Positions 49,358-58,609 of a stretch of DNA of 64,000 nt are shown here, piece by piece. Below the pieces are notes generated by a model. The model was not told the origin of the DNA and ran no database searches. It saw nothing but the letters and a program-made list of their open reading frames with translations. The stretch is taken from contig JAOSJM010000001.1 of assembly GCA_027494165.1 (NCBI GenBank), positions 806,001 to 870,000 of the forward strand. Reading direction: 5' to 3'. This DNA is from Acidimicrobiia bacterium. GTDB lineage: Bacteria; Actinomycetota; Acidimicrobiia; IMCC26256; JAOSJM01. Both the position numbers and the translations under genes were made by a program. Each line of letters starts with the position of its first letter. Position 1 is the first letter of the stretch.

Positions 49358-50547
49358 TCAGTCGGGGAGGATGTAGATCATGCCGTTGGCGTCGGAGGAG
49401 GCGATGACGCCGGTGAGGAAGCGGCCGTCGCGGAAGCGTTCGGGGTGGGGGTCGCCTTCGTAGCCGACGGTGAGCATCGGTGACCACACGGTGACCATGG
49501 CCGACTCGACGAGCTCCCAGAGGGTCGGGATGGGGTTTCCCGAGCGGGGGTCGACGGGGACGACGTGGGCGTTGGAGAGGGGATGCCCACTGCTTCGTCG
49601 AGGTACCAGCTCGGATGGGACGCGAAGATCGGTCCGGTCTCGGGCCGTCCGTAGACGGTGAGGGCGGGGGCCTCGAAGAGCCGCCCGACCCGTCGGCGCT
49701 GGTCGGAGTCGAAGGGGCCGTCGACCGACAGCAGCAGGGCGGTGAGCACCCCGCGGACGCTCTTGACGTCGCGCTTGGACTCGCGGGTGAGCGTGAAGGC
49801 GGCGTCGAGGTCCATGAACGCGTAGCCGACCCCTTCGCGCACGATGGCGTCGAGGGGCGCCTCGCCGGGCTCGGCGAGCACGAGGGTCGCTCCGGCCATG
49901 AGGGGGGCGGTGATGCCGTAGAGGCCCTGCCAGCTCGACAGGGGGAAGGTGCTGAGCCAGGGACGTTCGGGGCCGGCCTGCAGGAACGTCTGGAGGGAGA
50001 TGGCCCCGCCGAGGATGCCCCGGTGGGAGTGCCAGACCGTCTCCGTCCCCGCCGCCAGGGCCAGGGCCGGTTCGCGCTGGGACAGCGGCCGGGGGGCGCC
50101 GCCGGCCGTGGTGAGGTCCGCGAGGCGGACCACCGGCAGACCGGTCGACGCGAGCGCGCCGGCACCGTGGTCGTCGGCCAGGCCGACGGCGGCGCCGAAG
50201 GCCCCCACCCCCGCATCGTCGGATCCGCCGTGCAGGCGCAGCGGCAACCCGGCGGCGAGGGCCGCGAGCAGGAGCACCACGCCCTCCACGCTGGCCCCCG
50301 CCGACAGCACGGCCTGGCTGCCCGGCTCGACCCGGCCGGCCAGCGCGCTCGCGGCGGTCGTCACCTGCTCGGCCAGCTCGGCGCCGGTCAGCCTCAGGGA
50401 TCCCGAGACCACCGCGGGCTCGTCGGGCCGGAGGCGGGCCCGGCGCTCCACCAGCATCTCGTGGACGCCGAACGGCGGCACCCCGGCCACCCGGGGAACC
50501 CCCGCGGGCCAGTACCACGACGGCGTGATCGCGATCGTCTTGGGCAT
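49358..50547 (-). CDS. AMP-ligase-superfamily-like protein lacking the P-loop, frameshifted
   Basis: About 396 residues starting MPKTIAITPSWYWPAG. The fold resembles acyl-CoA ligase N-domains (ERRARLRPDEPAVVSGSLRL, PLMAGATLVLAEPGEAPLD, ALTVYGRPETGPIFA). The nucleotide-binding loop normally written SGTTGxPKG is replaced by AAGTETVWHSHRG. The C-terminal catalytic Lys domain is also absent. The tail (PLSNAHVVPVDPRSG to LPD) needs one base in the G run at 49579-49582. A binding or regulatory role is more likely than catalysis. Last gene of the alpha-3 operon. Confidence 0.7.
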
Positions 50548-50639
50548 CGGTCACCAGTCCCAGTGAGCGTGGCCCGACCCGACCGGCGGCCGGGTCGGGC
50601 AGGGAGCGGTCCCCACCTCCGCGGTCCTCGACCCCTCGG

Positions 50640-51137
50640 TCAGAGGCCGCCCGCGGTGAGCGAGGCACCCAGGAGCACGGCCAGCAGCGAGGCCGCGAGC
50701 TCGAAGCGCAGGAGCCGGTCCATGCGTTCGATGGCCCGACGCACCTCGTGACGGGCCGCGGCTCGCTCCTCGTCGGTCATCGAGGCCGGGGTGCGCACGT
50801 GCAGCGCCGGGTGGGCGACGACGGCCAGCAGGGCCAGCGTGGCCACCAGCACGAGCCAGACGACCGAGAGGGCCACGACCGTGCGCCCGTAGGGGGACGT
50901 GAGGTCGAGCTCGCCGCGCTGCACCAGCCGGGCGACCCCGCTCAGGCCGACGAGCCCGAGGGCGATCGCGGACAGCCAGCGGTAGCGCCGGCCCATGGTC
51001 TGGCAGACCACCGCGGTCTGTGAGCCCGGGATGTGACGCTGGACCGGGCGCCAGACCAGCTCCATCGCGACGGCCCCGCCGAGGTGGACGGACCACCCGG
51101 CGGTGTGGAGGAGGCCCCAGAGGGTCGCCCAGCGCAT
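50640..51137 (-). CDS. Four-helix membrane protein, CopD-like paralogue A
   Basis: 165 residues with four hydrophobic segments and a His in the first helix region (LLHTAGWSVHLGGAVAMEL). Similar throughout to the neighbour at 51153: compare the latter's YLHALGVSIYLGGALVMEL. Conserved loops SGVARL and YGRTVVALSVVWLVLVATL. May bind haem or copper, or link to quinones. 15 bases after its paralogue's stop. Confidence 0.7.
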   Translation of the reverse strand: MRWATLWGLLHTAGWSVHLGGAVAMELVWRPVQRHIPGSQTAVVCQTMGRRYRWLSAIALGLVGLSGVARLVQRGELDLTSPYGRTVVALSVVWLVLVATLALLAVVAHPALHVRTPASMTDEERAAARHEVRRAIERMDRLLRFELAASLLAVLLGASLTAGGL

Positions 51138-51152
51138 GGTGTGGTGCCATGG

Positions 51153-51710
51153 TCAGTAGAGGCCTCCGAAGCGGAGGGAGGCGCCGAGGAGGGCGACGAG
51201 GAAGGCGATGGCGAGGTCGATGCGGGTGATGAGGGTGAGGTGTTCGGCGGCGCGCATCATCTGTTGTTGGCGGGCCTGGACCTGGGCGGCGGAGACCTGG
51301 GCCTTCATCTTGCCGGCGAGGCGGGGGCGGAGCACGAAGGTCATGATGGCGCCGTTGGCGACGAGGACGAGCCAGAGCATCATCATGGTGAAGAGGGTGC
51401 GCCCGTACATGGTGTCGAAGAGGCGTTCGCCTTTGAGGAAGTGCTCGTTGCCCATGGAGTAGAGGCGCATGACGCCGCTGGCGACGATGAGTCCGAGCGC
51501 GCTCCAGGCGAGGATGAGGTAGCGGTCGGCGGCTTTCTGGCCCATGACTTGGGCTTGGGCGGGCGGGATGGCTTTTTGGGCGGGGACCAACACGAGTTCC
51601 ATGACGAGCGCGCCGCCGAGGTAGATGGAGACGCCGAGGGCGTGGAGGTACGCGGCGGTGACCATCCAGTTCTTGCCGTCGAAGAGGGCCAGGACGGCGG
51701 GTGTTCTCAT
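51153..51710 (-). CDS. Four-helix membrane protein, CopD-like paralogue B
   Basis: 185 residues; the same architecture as 50640-51137, indicating tandem duplication. Helices include YLHALGVSIYLGGALVMELV, LILAWSALGLIVASGVMRL and MMMLWLVLVANGAIMTFVL. ATG 51710 overlaps the preceding stop (ATGA). As a membrane partner in an operon with a molybdoenzyme and without a cytochrome b subunit, it is a candidate for the quinone or haem end of an electron path. Confidence 0.72.
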   Translation of the reverse strand: MRTPAVLALFDGKNWMVTAAYLHALGVSIYLGGALVMELVLVPAQKAIPPAQAQVMGQKAADRYLILAWSALGLIVASGVMRLYSMGNEHFLKGERLFDTMYGRTLFTMMMLWLVLVANGAIMTFVLRPRLAGKMKAQVSAAQVQARQQQMMRAAEHLTLITRIDLAIAFLVALLGASLRFGGLY

Positions 51711-53189
51711 GGGGTGCTCCGGGTGGGGTCGGGCTGGTCGGGGTGCCAGGTGGCGAAGTGGTCGATGACGGCGGGGGTGAGGGCGTAGGGCTGGTCGTCG
51801 CCGGTCTGGAAGCGGCGGTAGAAGCCGGTGTCGACGTGGTGGGCCTGGACGGAGAACTTGGCGCGCATGGGGCTGACCCAGGCGGGGCAGACGCCGTAGC
51901 GGTCGACGATCCACTCGACGGTCTGGACGGCGGCGGCTTCGACCCAGTCGGCGATGTGGGTCTTGGGGTGCTCGAGGATCTCGCGCATCACCTCGGGCCG
52001 GTAGGGGGCCGCCGGCCCGTTCGGTGTAGTTGGCGTCGGCGGCGAGTGGGGCTCCGTGCTGGTAGCGCAGTTCCTTGACGTAGGTGATGGCGTCTTGGGC
52101 GGTGGGGAACTGGGGTGAGGGCACCACGACGGGTTCCTTGACGCCGGGGAGGCCCAGGCAGGTGAAGGTCTTGGAGGGGTTGGTGTCGGGGTCGCGCTCG
52201 AGGAACGAGCAGCCCAGACCCTGGGAGATCTCGGGGTAGGCGCCCCGGACGAAGTCGTCGGCATAGGAGCCCATCGGCCAGGCGCCCAGGCCGAGGGCTT
52301 CGCAGGCCAAGCGGATGTTCTGGACCACACAGGCGGCCTGGGAGGCGTGCATCATGAGCGCGAGCTCGTCGAAGATCGGGATGGGGAACCCGACCTCCAA
52401 GAAGCCGGGGCGGATCCACTCGTCGCAACCGGCGGGTTTTCCGCTGTCGGTGTCCTGGAGGTAGAAGCCGGACCACTCGTAGCTGGAGAGCAGCAGGTTG
52501 AACCACTCCAGGCCGACGTCGCCGACGGGCAGGAACCAGGTGCTGCCGGGCCGGTTGAGGTTGTACTGGGCCGGGCCCATCGCGTTGACGTTGTGGGTGC
52601 CTTCGGGGGCCGAGAACCAGCCGATGTCGGGCCGGTGGTCCATCACCAAGCGGCGGTCCTGGCGGTACCAGGCGAGGATCTTGGCGTAGTCCTGGGGCCC
52701 GGCGATCTCCAGGGGGGCGTGACGTTCGGGACTCGGGCGGTACAGCCACACCCCGTCGTCGTTGATCACGAACAGGTCGACCGACAGGTCGTTCGAGGAT
52801 GCCGGTACGGTCCGGCCCGCCCAGCTCACCAGCGTGGACAGCGCCCCGTGGACCGCCACGTCCGCGAGCGCGACCCCGTTGGGGCCCAGCCCGGCCCAGG
52901 CCACCAGGGCCTCTTCGACCTCGCTGAGACGCACCGGCTCGGCCGTCGAGGCGTACGCGAGCGGGCCGGCGGGTTGGGTCAGGGTCCGTCCACTGGACCA
53001 CGAGAACGTCTCGGCCTCACCGGTCTCGCAGCGGTACCCCAACCCCATCCGGCGGGTCCGCAGGGTCGAGAGCAACCCGAACAGCGACGGGGTCGACTCG
53101 AAAGCCCGGGCCACCTGGGCCTGCTCCTGGGGGGTCAAGGCCGCCGGTGGGGTCGCGGGCGCGTCGGGCTGGTAGGACAGGTCGGGCAT
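51707..53189 (-). CDS. Nitroreductase-fold-like protein of unknown function, frameshifted
   Basis: About 494 residues. The central part resembles a double nitroreductase (SagB-like) domain: FGLLSTLRTRRMGLGYRCET, then MHASQAACVVQNIRLACEAL and GLGAWPMGSYADDFVRGAYP. A C-terminal helical part (PEVMREILEHPKTHIADWVE) follows a frame change near 52004-52025 that needs one base fewer or two more. ATG 53189 shares one base with the alpha-3 stop. Possible flavin-binding partner of alpha-3; no firm family. Confidence 0.6.
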
Positions 53190-55984
53190 CAGGACTCCAT
53201 CTTCGAGACCTTCGAGACGTCGACGAACACCGCACGGTCGGCGGGGACGGGCTGCCAACCGAACGGGAGGTAGCGGAGGTGACCGTAGCGGCTCACCAGG
53301 TGCAGCCACTTCACCATCCCCGGCTCGACCTCGTTGCCGCCCTCCCAGTCGGGGAACTGGTGCGGCTCGAACCCGTTGTAGACGATCAGCTGGCCCGGTC
53401 GGACCCGACGGGTGAGGCGGGCCATCGCCTGGAAGCTCCCGTGGTCGTTCCACACCCGGACCTGCTCGCCGTCGGCGATGTTCCGCCCGGTGGCCTCGGT
53501 CTCGTTGAGGATCACCAGCGGCTGGCCCCGGTGGGTCTCCAACAGCACCTTGTTGCCCATCGCGATCGAATGCACGGTCCAGCGGGAATGGCCGCTGGTC
53601 AACACGAAGGGGTGGTCGCCGCCGGCCTTGGGCGGCTCCTTGTGGCGGGGCAGGGCCTCGTCGGCCTCCATGAACCAGGGATGGTCGATGTAGAACTGGG
53701 CCCGTCGAGTCAGCGTCGGGAACGGCACGCCCTGCTCGACATGCCAGGTGTACGCGGTGAGCACCTTGTCCGGTGAGACCTCACCGGCCACCGACAGCCC
53801 CGGCGCGAAGATCCCCAGACCCGAGAACCGGACGCTGCCGTCACGGCGCAGCGACTCCAGGGAGGTCCCCACCGGCAGAGTGCCGCACTCCACCGAGTCG
53901 CGCACCCACTCGTCGATGACGTCCTCTTCGGCCTCGAAGCTCCCGCTCGAGGTGAACGCGTCGACGAGCCCGTCGAGACGGCGGGGCTGGCGCCGACCGT
54001 CCAGGTACTCCACGACGTCCTCCTCGGCCGCCTTCTCCTGGACCTTCTCGGCCAGCAGCCGGAAGATCTCCCACTCGGTCTTGGCCTCCCCCCGGGGTTC
54101 CACCGCGGCTTCCGAGAAACCCAGATGGAACGTGAAGGTCACCGCGTACTGCAGGTTCGGCCGCTCGTACTGCATCGCGGCGGGCAACACGATGTCGGCG
54201 TGCAACGCCGTGGTCGACATCCGGAAATCGACCGCGACGACCTTCTCCAGCTTCGGCCACAACTCCCCCAGCAGCCGGGCCCGGCCCCCCGCGAGCGACG
54301 CAACGGGTTCGTCCCCACCGTGAACAGCACCTGGGGCTCCACCCCGCCCCCGGCCGGGTCAACCCACCCCACCAGCCGCGCTGCACCGCGTCGTTCAGGT
54401 ACTCGTCGAAACTGCGCGTCATCGACGGATCCGACCACTCCGGGTTGTTCCACGACTCGCGATACCCGCAATGGTGGTAGTTGAAGAACACCGGCGGGGT
54501 CGACGTCCCCGACACCACCGCCATCTGCAGGAGCTGGTTCCCCACGATCTCGTCGCTCGCGTCGGGATCCTGCTCCTTGATCGCGGCGATCGCCCCGTCG
54601 ATCCCGTCCAGGATCCGGGCCGTCTCGTCCACCCCCCGGCGGGTCTTCATCGGGAACAAGAAGAAACCGTCCAGCCCCGCCAGCGCCAACCCCTGGATCC
54701 CCGTGCCCGGCCGGCCCCAGTTCGCGGTCAACCCCAACAGCAAGCACATGGACCGCTCCATCAGGTCCCCGTGGTAGTACTTCGGCGCGTTGAACCCCTC
54801 CAGGATCTTCGAGCGGCCCCCGCCACCAGACGGGCCAGACCCCCGATCACCCCAGCAGGCACCCCGCACACCGCCGCGGCCTGCTCGGGCCGGTACTCAC
54901 CGTCGAGACGGGCCCGCAACAACTCGAAGACCGTGGTGACCTCGACCTCCGAACCGTCGTGCAACCTGACCATCCACCGTCCCTGCAACACCGGCCGCGC
55001 GCCCTCGAGCGTGAGCGTGGCCCGGCTCGCCGGGCGAAGGCCCTCCTCGGGATCCCAACAGAAGAACTGGTCCTCCCGGTCCCCCGCCCTCACGTCCGCG
55101 CCCCGCAGGAACCGCCCCGTCCCGGTCAGGACCAACAGGGGCAGGTCGGTCTGGGAGCACACGAAACCCTCGTCGAAGAGCCCCTCCTCGATGATCACCT
55201 GGCACATCCCCAGAGCCAACGCCGCGTCCGTGCCCGGCCGGATCGGGACGTACTGGTCGGCGAACACCGCCGACGCGTTGTAGTCCGGCGCGATCGTCAC
55301 CACCCGGGCGCCCCGGTAGCGGGCCTCGGTCACGTAGTGGAAGTACGGGATCGAGGTGTACGCCGGGTTCGAGTGCCACAACAGCACCACATCGGAGTGG
55401 AACGTGTCATCCACGGTGCTCGCGCACGAGAACTTGCCGAACGTGATGTGGTGGCCCGTGGGGAAATCGTTCACCAGACCGTTCGCGTCCAGCGTCACCG
55501 CCCCCAACAACCCGGCGAAGCGCAGGAACGGCGACTGGGTCAACAACCCGCCCTCGACGGTCTCCTCGAAGAGGATCGACTCCGGCCCCTCCAGGTCGAT
55601 CGCCTCGACGACCGCCTCCGCGATCTCCTCGAGCGCCTCGTCCCAAGAGATCCGCTCCCACTCACCCCCACCCCGCTCACCCACCCGCCGCAACGGATGG
55701 GTGACCCGGTCCTCGCCCGAGAGCTGCACACTCCACCCGCTGCCCTTCTGGCAACCCAGCGGGTTCAGATCCGGCACGCCCTCCTCCACCGGGGGCAGGA
55801 CGCCGCCGACCTCCTCGAAGGCCACCTCCCCGTCGCGCCGGTACACCCGATACGGACACGTCGCCAGACAGTTCAAGCAATGCGTCCCCCACGACACCCC
55901 ATCCCAACGCCACCGGCGCCGGTACCGCTCCGCCGTGGGTCCGGCGCCTTCCTCGGTGCCGACCCTCGGATCCGCGGCGACCAC
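53189..55984 (-). CDS. Molybdoenzyme alpha subunit, alpha-3, three frameshifts
   Basis: Paralogue of alpha-1 and alpha-2: FS0 site THCLNCLATCPYRVYRRDG with GCQKG, WERISWDEALEEI, VVLLWHSNPAYTSIPYFHYV, APDYNASAVFADQ, TSGHSRWTVHSIAMGN. Three one-base losses break it, in C runs at 54817-54821, 54367-54370 and 54285-54290. Together they lose one codon, and adding the bases gives a continuous protein of about 932 aa. The FS0 spacing (Cys-x3-Cys) is closer to NarG than that of its paralogues. Its operon lacks beta, gamma and chaperone genes. Confidence 0.88.
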
Positions 55985-55990
55985 CGGACC

Positions 55991-56188
55991 TCAGCCCTGC
56001 TCGACGGTGAGCTCGACGGTGCGGGGCCGAGCCGGGACGCCCTTCAAGGTGCCGACCATCCCGAGGACGCCACCGGCCAGGACCCGGGTGACGAAGTCGG
56101 TGAGCGGGACCTCGTGGCCGTCGACGACGAGCGCCACCCGGAGGCCGTCGGCGAGCTCGTTGCTGGGGGCGAGGGCTGCGTCGGTCAT
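55991..56188 (-). CDS. Small conserved-looking protein, 65 aa, first gene of alpha-3 operon
   Basis: ATG 56188. Sequence MTDAALAPSNELADGLRVAL leads into VVDGHEVPLTDFVTRVLAGG and GTLKGVPARPRTVELTVEQ, a single alpha/beta unit with a well-formed LKGV turn. Six bases before alpha-3. It might be a small accessory or binding protein; no family name recalled. A longer frame to 56263 has unsupported Arg-rich residues. Confidence 0.6.
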   Translation of the reverse strand: MTDAALAPSNELADGLRVALVVDGHEVPLTDFVTRVLAGGVLGMVGTLKGVPARPRTVELTVEQG

Positions 56189-56294
56189 GCCGAGAGGACC
56201 TCGACGTCTGATGCCACCCGTGTCACGTCGTCTCCTCTCGTCGCCGAGATCCGCGGGCGTCACCGGGGACCGGTACGTCGACCCGTGTGACCGG

Positions 56295-56332
56295 TATTCT
56301 AAGAAATCCTCGCTAGGATATTCAACATCCTA
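56295..56332 (-). promoter_or_regulatory. Promoter/operator of the alpha-3 operon
   Basis: On the minus strand, TTGAAT, 18 bases, TAGAAT forms a promoter. The spacer holds AGGATTTCTTAGAATA (56310 to 56295), matching 14 of 16 bases of the site before 47548. TAGGAT (56314-56319) and ATCCTA (56327-56332) add an inverted repeat, and ATCCT/AGGAT form another. Several overlapping dyads suggest binding by a dimeric regulator such as the Rrf2 protein. Confidence 0.6.
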
Positions 56333-56412
56333 GTCCGAGGTAGGGTGACGCATGATCGCCGACCCGGGGACCGGCCGGGCCCACCCGGCTCGCCCCCGCT
56401 GAGCCGACCGCG

Positions 56413-56805
56413 ATGAGCTTCGGGGTCCTCCCCTCGTGCGACGGTTGCGGGGCGTGCGTGCGCGCCTGCCCCCGGGGCGCGATCCGCATCTCGGTCGAGG
56501 CCGACACGCCCTACGAGGTGGTGGGCCTGGCCTGCAACGACTGCGGCAAGTGCGCCATCGTCTGCCCCCCGGGTGCGCTGGTGCCCGACCCGCGGTGGGC
56601 GGCGTGCTGGGGCCGGGGGTGCCCGCTCTCCAGCCGCCGTTTCGAGGGCTGGACGTGCACCGAGGGGTACCGGCGCTGCCCGAGCTGTGGCTCGGCGCTC
56701 TGGAAGGCGCCGGAGTCCGACGCGTGGTTCTGCGCCCGCTGCGACGGGACGCGCAGGGTGGTCTGCCCGAAGATCCGCCGCACCGTCGCCGCGCGCGGCG
56801 GCTGA
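56413..56805 (+). CDS. Ferredoxin-like protein with C-terminal zinc-ribbon
   Basis: 130 residues. Two 4Fe-4S sites: CDGCGACVRACPRGAI and CNDCGKCAIVCPPGAL. The second half has CTEGYRRCPSCGSALW and WFCARCDGTRRVVCPK, which looks like a zinc ribbon. Divergent from the alpha-3 operon and sharing its promoter region. It could be the electron carrier for alpha-3, which has no beta subunit of its own. The combination is not one I recognise. Confidence 0.85.
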   Translation: MSFGVLPSCDGCGACVRACPRGAIRISVEADTPYEVVGLACNDCGKCAIVCPPGALVPDPRWAACWGRGCPLSSRRFEGWTCTEGYRRCPSCGSALWKAPESDAWFCARCDGTRRVVCPKIRRTVAARGG

Positions 56806-56825
56806 GCCGGCGACGTCTCGCGCGC

Positions 56826-56867
56826 GAGGCCGGCCGGGCCCGCGGAGGGGTGGGCCCGGCCGGCCTC
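56826..56867. terminator. Bidirectional terminator hairpin
   Basis: GAGGCCGGCCGGGCCC (56826-56841) and GGGCCCGGCCGGCCTC (56852-56867) are a perfect 16-base inverted repeat with a 10-base loop, between convergent genes ending at 56805 and 56888. Confidence 0.85.
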
Positions 56868-56887
56868 GGTGCGCCGAACGGTGCGGG

Positions 56888-57469
56888 CTAGTGGAAGACC
56901 ACCGAGAACCACGGCGTCGGGGTGGCGGGCACCCACGGCCTGGCCACGTAGGTGCCGCCCGGGATCGCGTTGTCGTACGGCTGCACCCACAGCGTCACGA
57001 TCCCGTCCTTGAACCCCTCGGGGCAGCTGGCGGTGCGGGACGGGCTGACCGACGCGGTGGCGAACGTGTGCACGTTGAGCTCGACCTGGGCGGTCGCGAC
57101 GTGGGGCGTGATCCCGTCCACGAGGTCGAAGCACACCACGCCCGGGTATGGGGTGGTGATCGCGTTCACGTTGCTCGAGTTGGCCGTGTCGAGGCCGCGC
57201 CAGTCGACGTGCGCGTAGGCCACGGCGCCACTACCGCTGTCGCCGTCGCCGGCCGGGATCGCGGCCGGCCAGGACAGGGGGTGCTCGTTGGGCCGGCACG
57301 CCTCTCCCTCGCCGACGATGCGCACCAACCCGTTCTGGTCGGCGACGCAGGCCGCGATCGACTCGGGATCCGACCCGACGGCGCCCGCCGTCACGGCCGC
57401 GGCGCCGCCGAGGACGGCCACCGCCGCCAACGTCGCCACGCCTCGCTTGATCCTGCTGAACGTCATCAC
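56888..57469 (-). CDS. Secreted protein of unknown function
   Basis: 193 residues. Signal peptide: FSRIKRGVATLAAVAVLGGA followed by AAVTAGAVG, with probable cleavage after an Ala-x-Ala-like site. The mature part begins with the pattern IAACVADQNGLVRIV and CRPNEHPLSW, a motif seen in many extracellular actinobacterial proteins. The C-terminal half is beta-rich with Cys pairs (GVVCFDLVD, TASCPEGFKDG). Exported through Sec. Role unknown. Confidence 0.75.
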   Translation of the reverse strand: MMTFSRIKRGVATLAAVAVLGGAAAVTAGAVGSDPESIAACVADQNGLVRIVGEGEACRPNEHPLSWPAAIPAGDGDSGSGAVAYAHVDWRGLDTANSSNVNAITTPYPGVVCFDLVDGITPHVATAQVELNVHTFATASVSPSRTASCPEGFKDGIVTLWVQPYDNAIPGGTYVARPWVPATPTPWFSVVFH

Positions 57470-57551
57470 GTGCTCCTCTGCTCAGGCCCGCAGGCCACAC
57501 CCTCGATCTCGCGTCCCCTCCGGGTGGACCCGTGGGTGGGCCCAGGATCCG

Positions 57552-57575
57552 CCAACCGGCTTGCCGGACGGTTGG
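57552..57575. terminator. Hairpin downstream of the hydrolase gene
   Basis: CCAACCG (57552-57558) and CGGTTGG (57569-57575) pair around a 10-base loop, in the 170-base gap after the leftward hydrolase gene; a plausible terminator. Confidence 0.5.
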
Positions 57576-57639
57576 AGGCCACTTGGAGGCCGGGCCCGGC
57601 CGAGCCCGGGGGACGACTCGGCCGGGCCGATCGACGCCG

Positions 57640-58578
57640 CTACGGCTGGGCCGCGAGGAGCTCGCGGACCAGCCGGGCGGTCTGCTCGGGCGCCTCGAGG
57701 TAGGGGAAGTGGCCCACGCCGGCCAGCTCCGTGAACGTTCCGCGGGGCATCCGGGCCGTCGCCTCCCGTCCGGTGGCCACCGACGCCATGTCACGCTCGC
57801 CCCAGACCACGAGGGTCGGCTGGGCGAGGCGCGGGAGCTCGCTCCCGAGGTGGACCTCGGGGCGCATGCCCCGCAGCCCGGCGACCCGGCGGAGCATCAC
57901 CGCCCAGGTCTCCTGCACGCCGGGGATCCGGCGGCCGGCGAGCTTGAGGTCCATGTAGGGCTGGGGCACCGTGTCGGGGTCGATCTGGAACAGGGTCCGG
58001 AACGCCTTGCGCATGCCCTCCGGGGTCGACGAGCTCCGCATCCACTTGCGGGCCAGTCCCGGTACGCCGCACATGATCCGCAGCGGCAAGGGGGCCTCGG
58101 TGGAGACGCCGAGGGGCATGCCGATGAAGGCGAGCCTCCGGACGCGCTCGGGGTGGTCGAGGGCGGCGGCGAGGGCGAAGAACCCGCCCATGGACCCGGC
58201 GACGAGCGTGGCCGACTCGAGCCCGAGGGCGTCGAGCAGCGACCGGACGAAGCCTGCCGCGTGGGACCGGAGGTCGACCTTGCGGTAGTCGAAGCGGTCG
58301 GTGAGCCCGAACGCCGGGCGGTCCACGGCGAAGATGTGGGCGTCCTGCCGGAGGGCCCCGATGAGGGGAACCCAGTCGGCTCCCTGCCCGTCGCCACCGT
58401 GGAGCATGACCACGGGCTCGTCGCCGCCACCGGCCTCGAGGAGGTGGACCCGCATCGGAGGGTCGCTCACGGTCACGAAGCGCGACGTGGCCTCCACCCC
58501 GTAGTGGGCCAGGAGGCGCTCCTGGGCTTCGACGAAGGCGGCCTGGGCCGTCCGTCCCTGAAGCTTGCCCACGGTCAT
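57640..58578 (-). CDS. Alpha/beta hydrolase
   Basis: 312 residues. Oxyanion region VVMLHGGDGQGADW, nucleophile elbow LVAGSMGGFFALA with Ser, acid Asp in VVWGERDMAS and His in LAGVGHFPYLEAPEQ. Esterase, lipase, epoxide hydrolase or C-C hydrolase roles are possible. It follows the acetyltransferase gene by 31 bases on the same strand. Cytoplasmic. Confidence 0.88.
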   Translation of the reverse strand: MTVGKLQGRTAQAAFVEAQERLLAHYGVEATSRFVTVSDPPMRVHLLEAGGGDEPVVMLHGGDGQGADWVPLIGALRQDAHIFAVDRPAFGLTDRFDYRKVDLRSHAAGFVRSLLDALGLESATLVAGSMGGFFALAAALDHPERVRRLAFIGMPLGVSTEAPLPLRIMCGVPGLARKWMRSSSTPEGMRKAFRTLFQIDPDTVPQPYMDLKLAGRRIPGVQETWAVMLRRVAGLRGMRPEVHLGSELPRLAQPTLVVWGERDMASVATGREATARMPRGTFTELAGVGHFPYLEAPEQTARLVRELLAAQP

Positions 58579-58609
58579 GGTCGTGCTCCTCTCGGGTGTC
58601 GTCCTTCGG

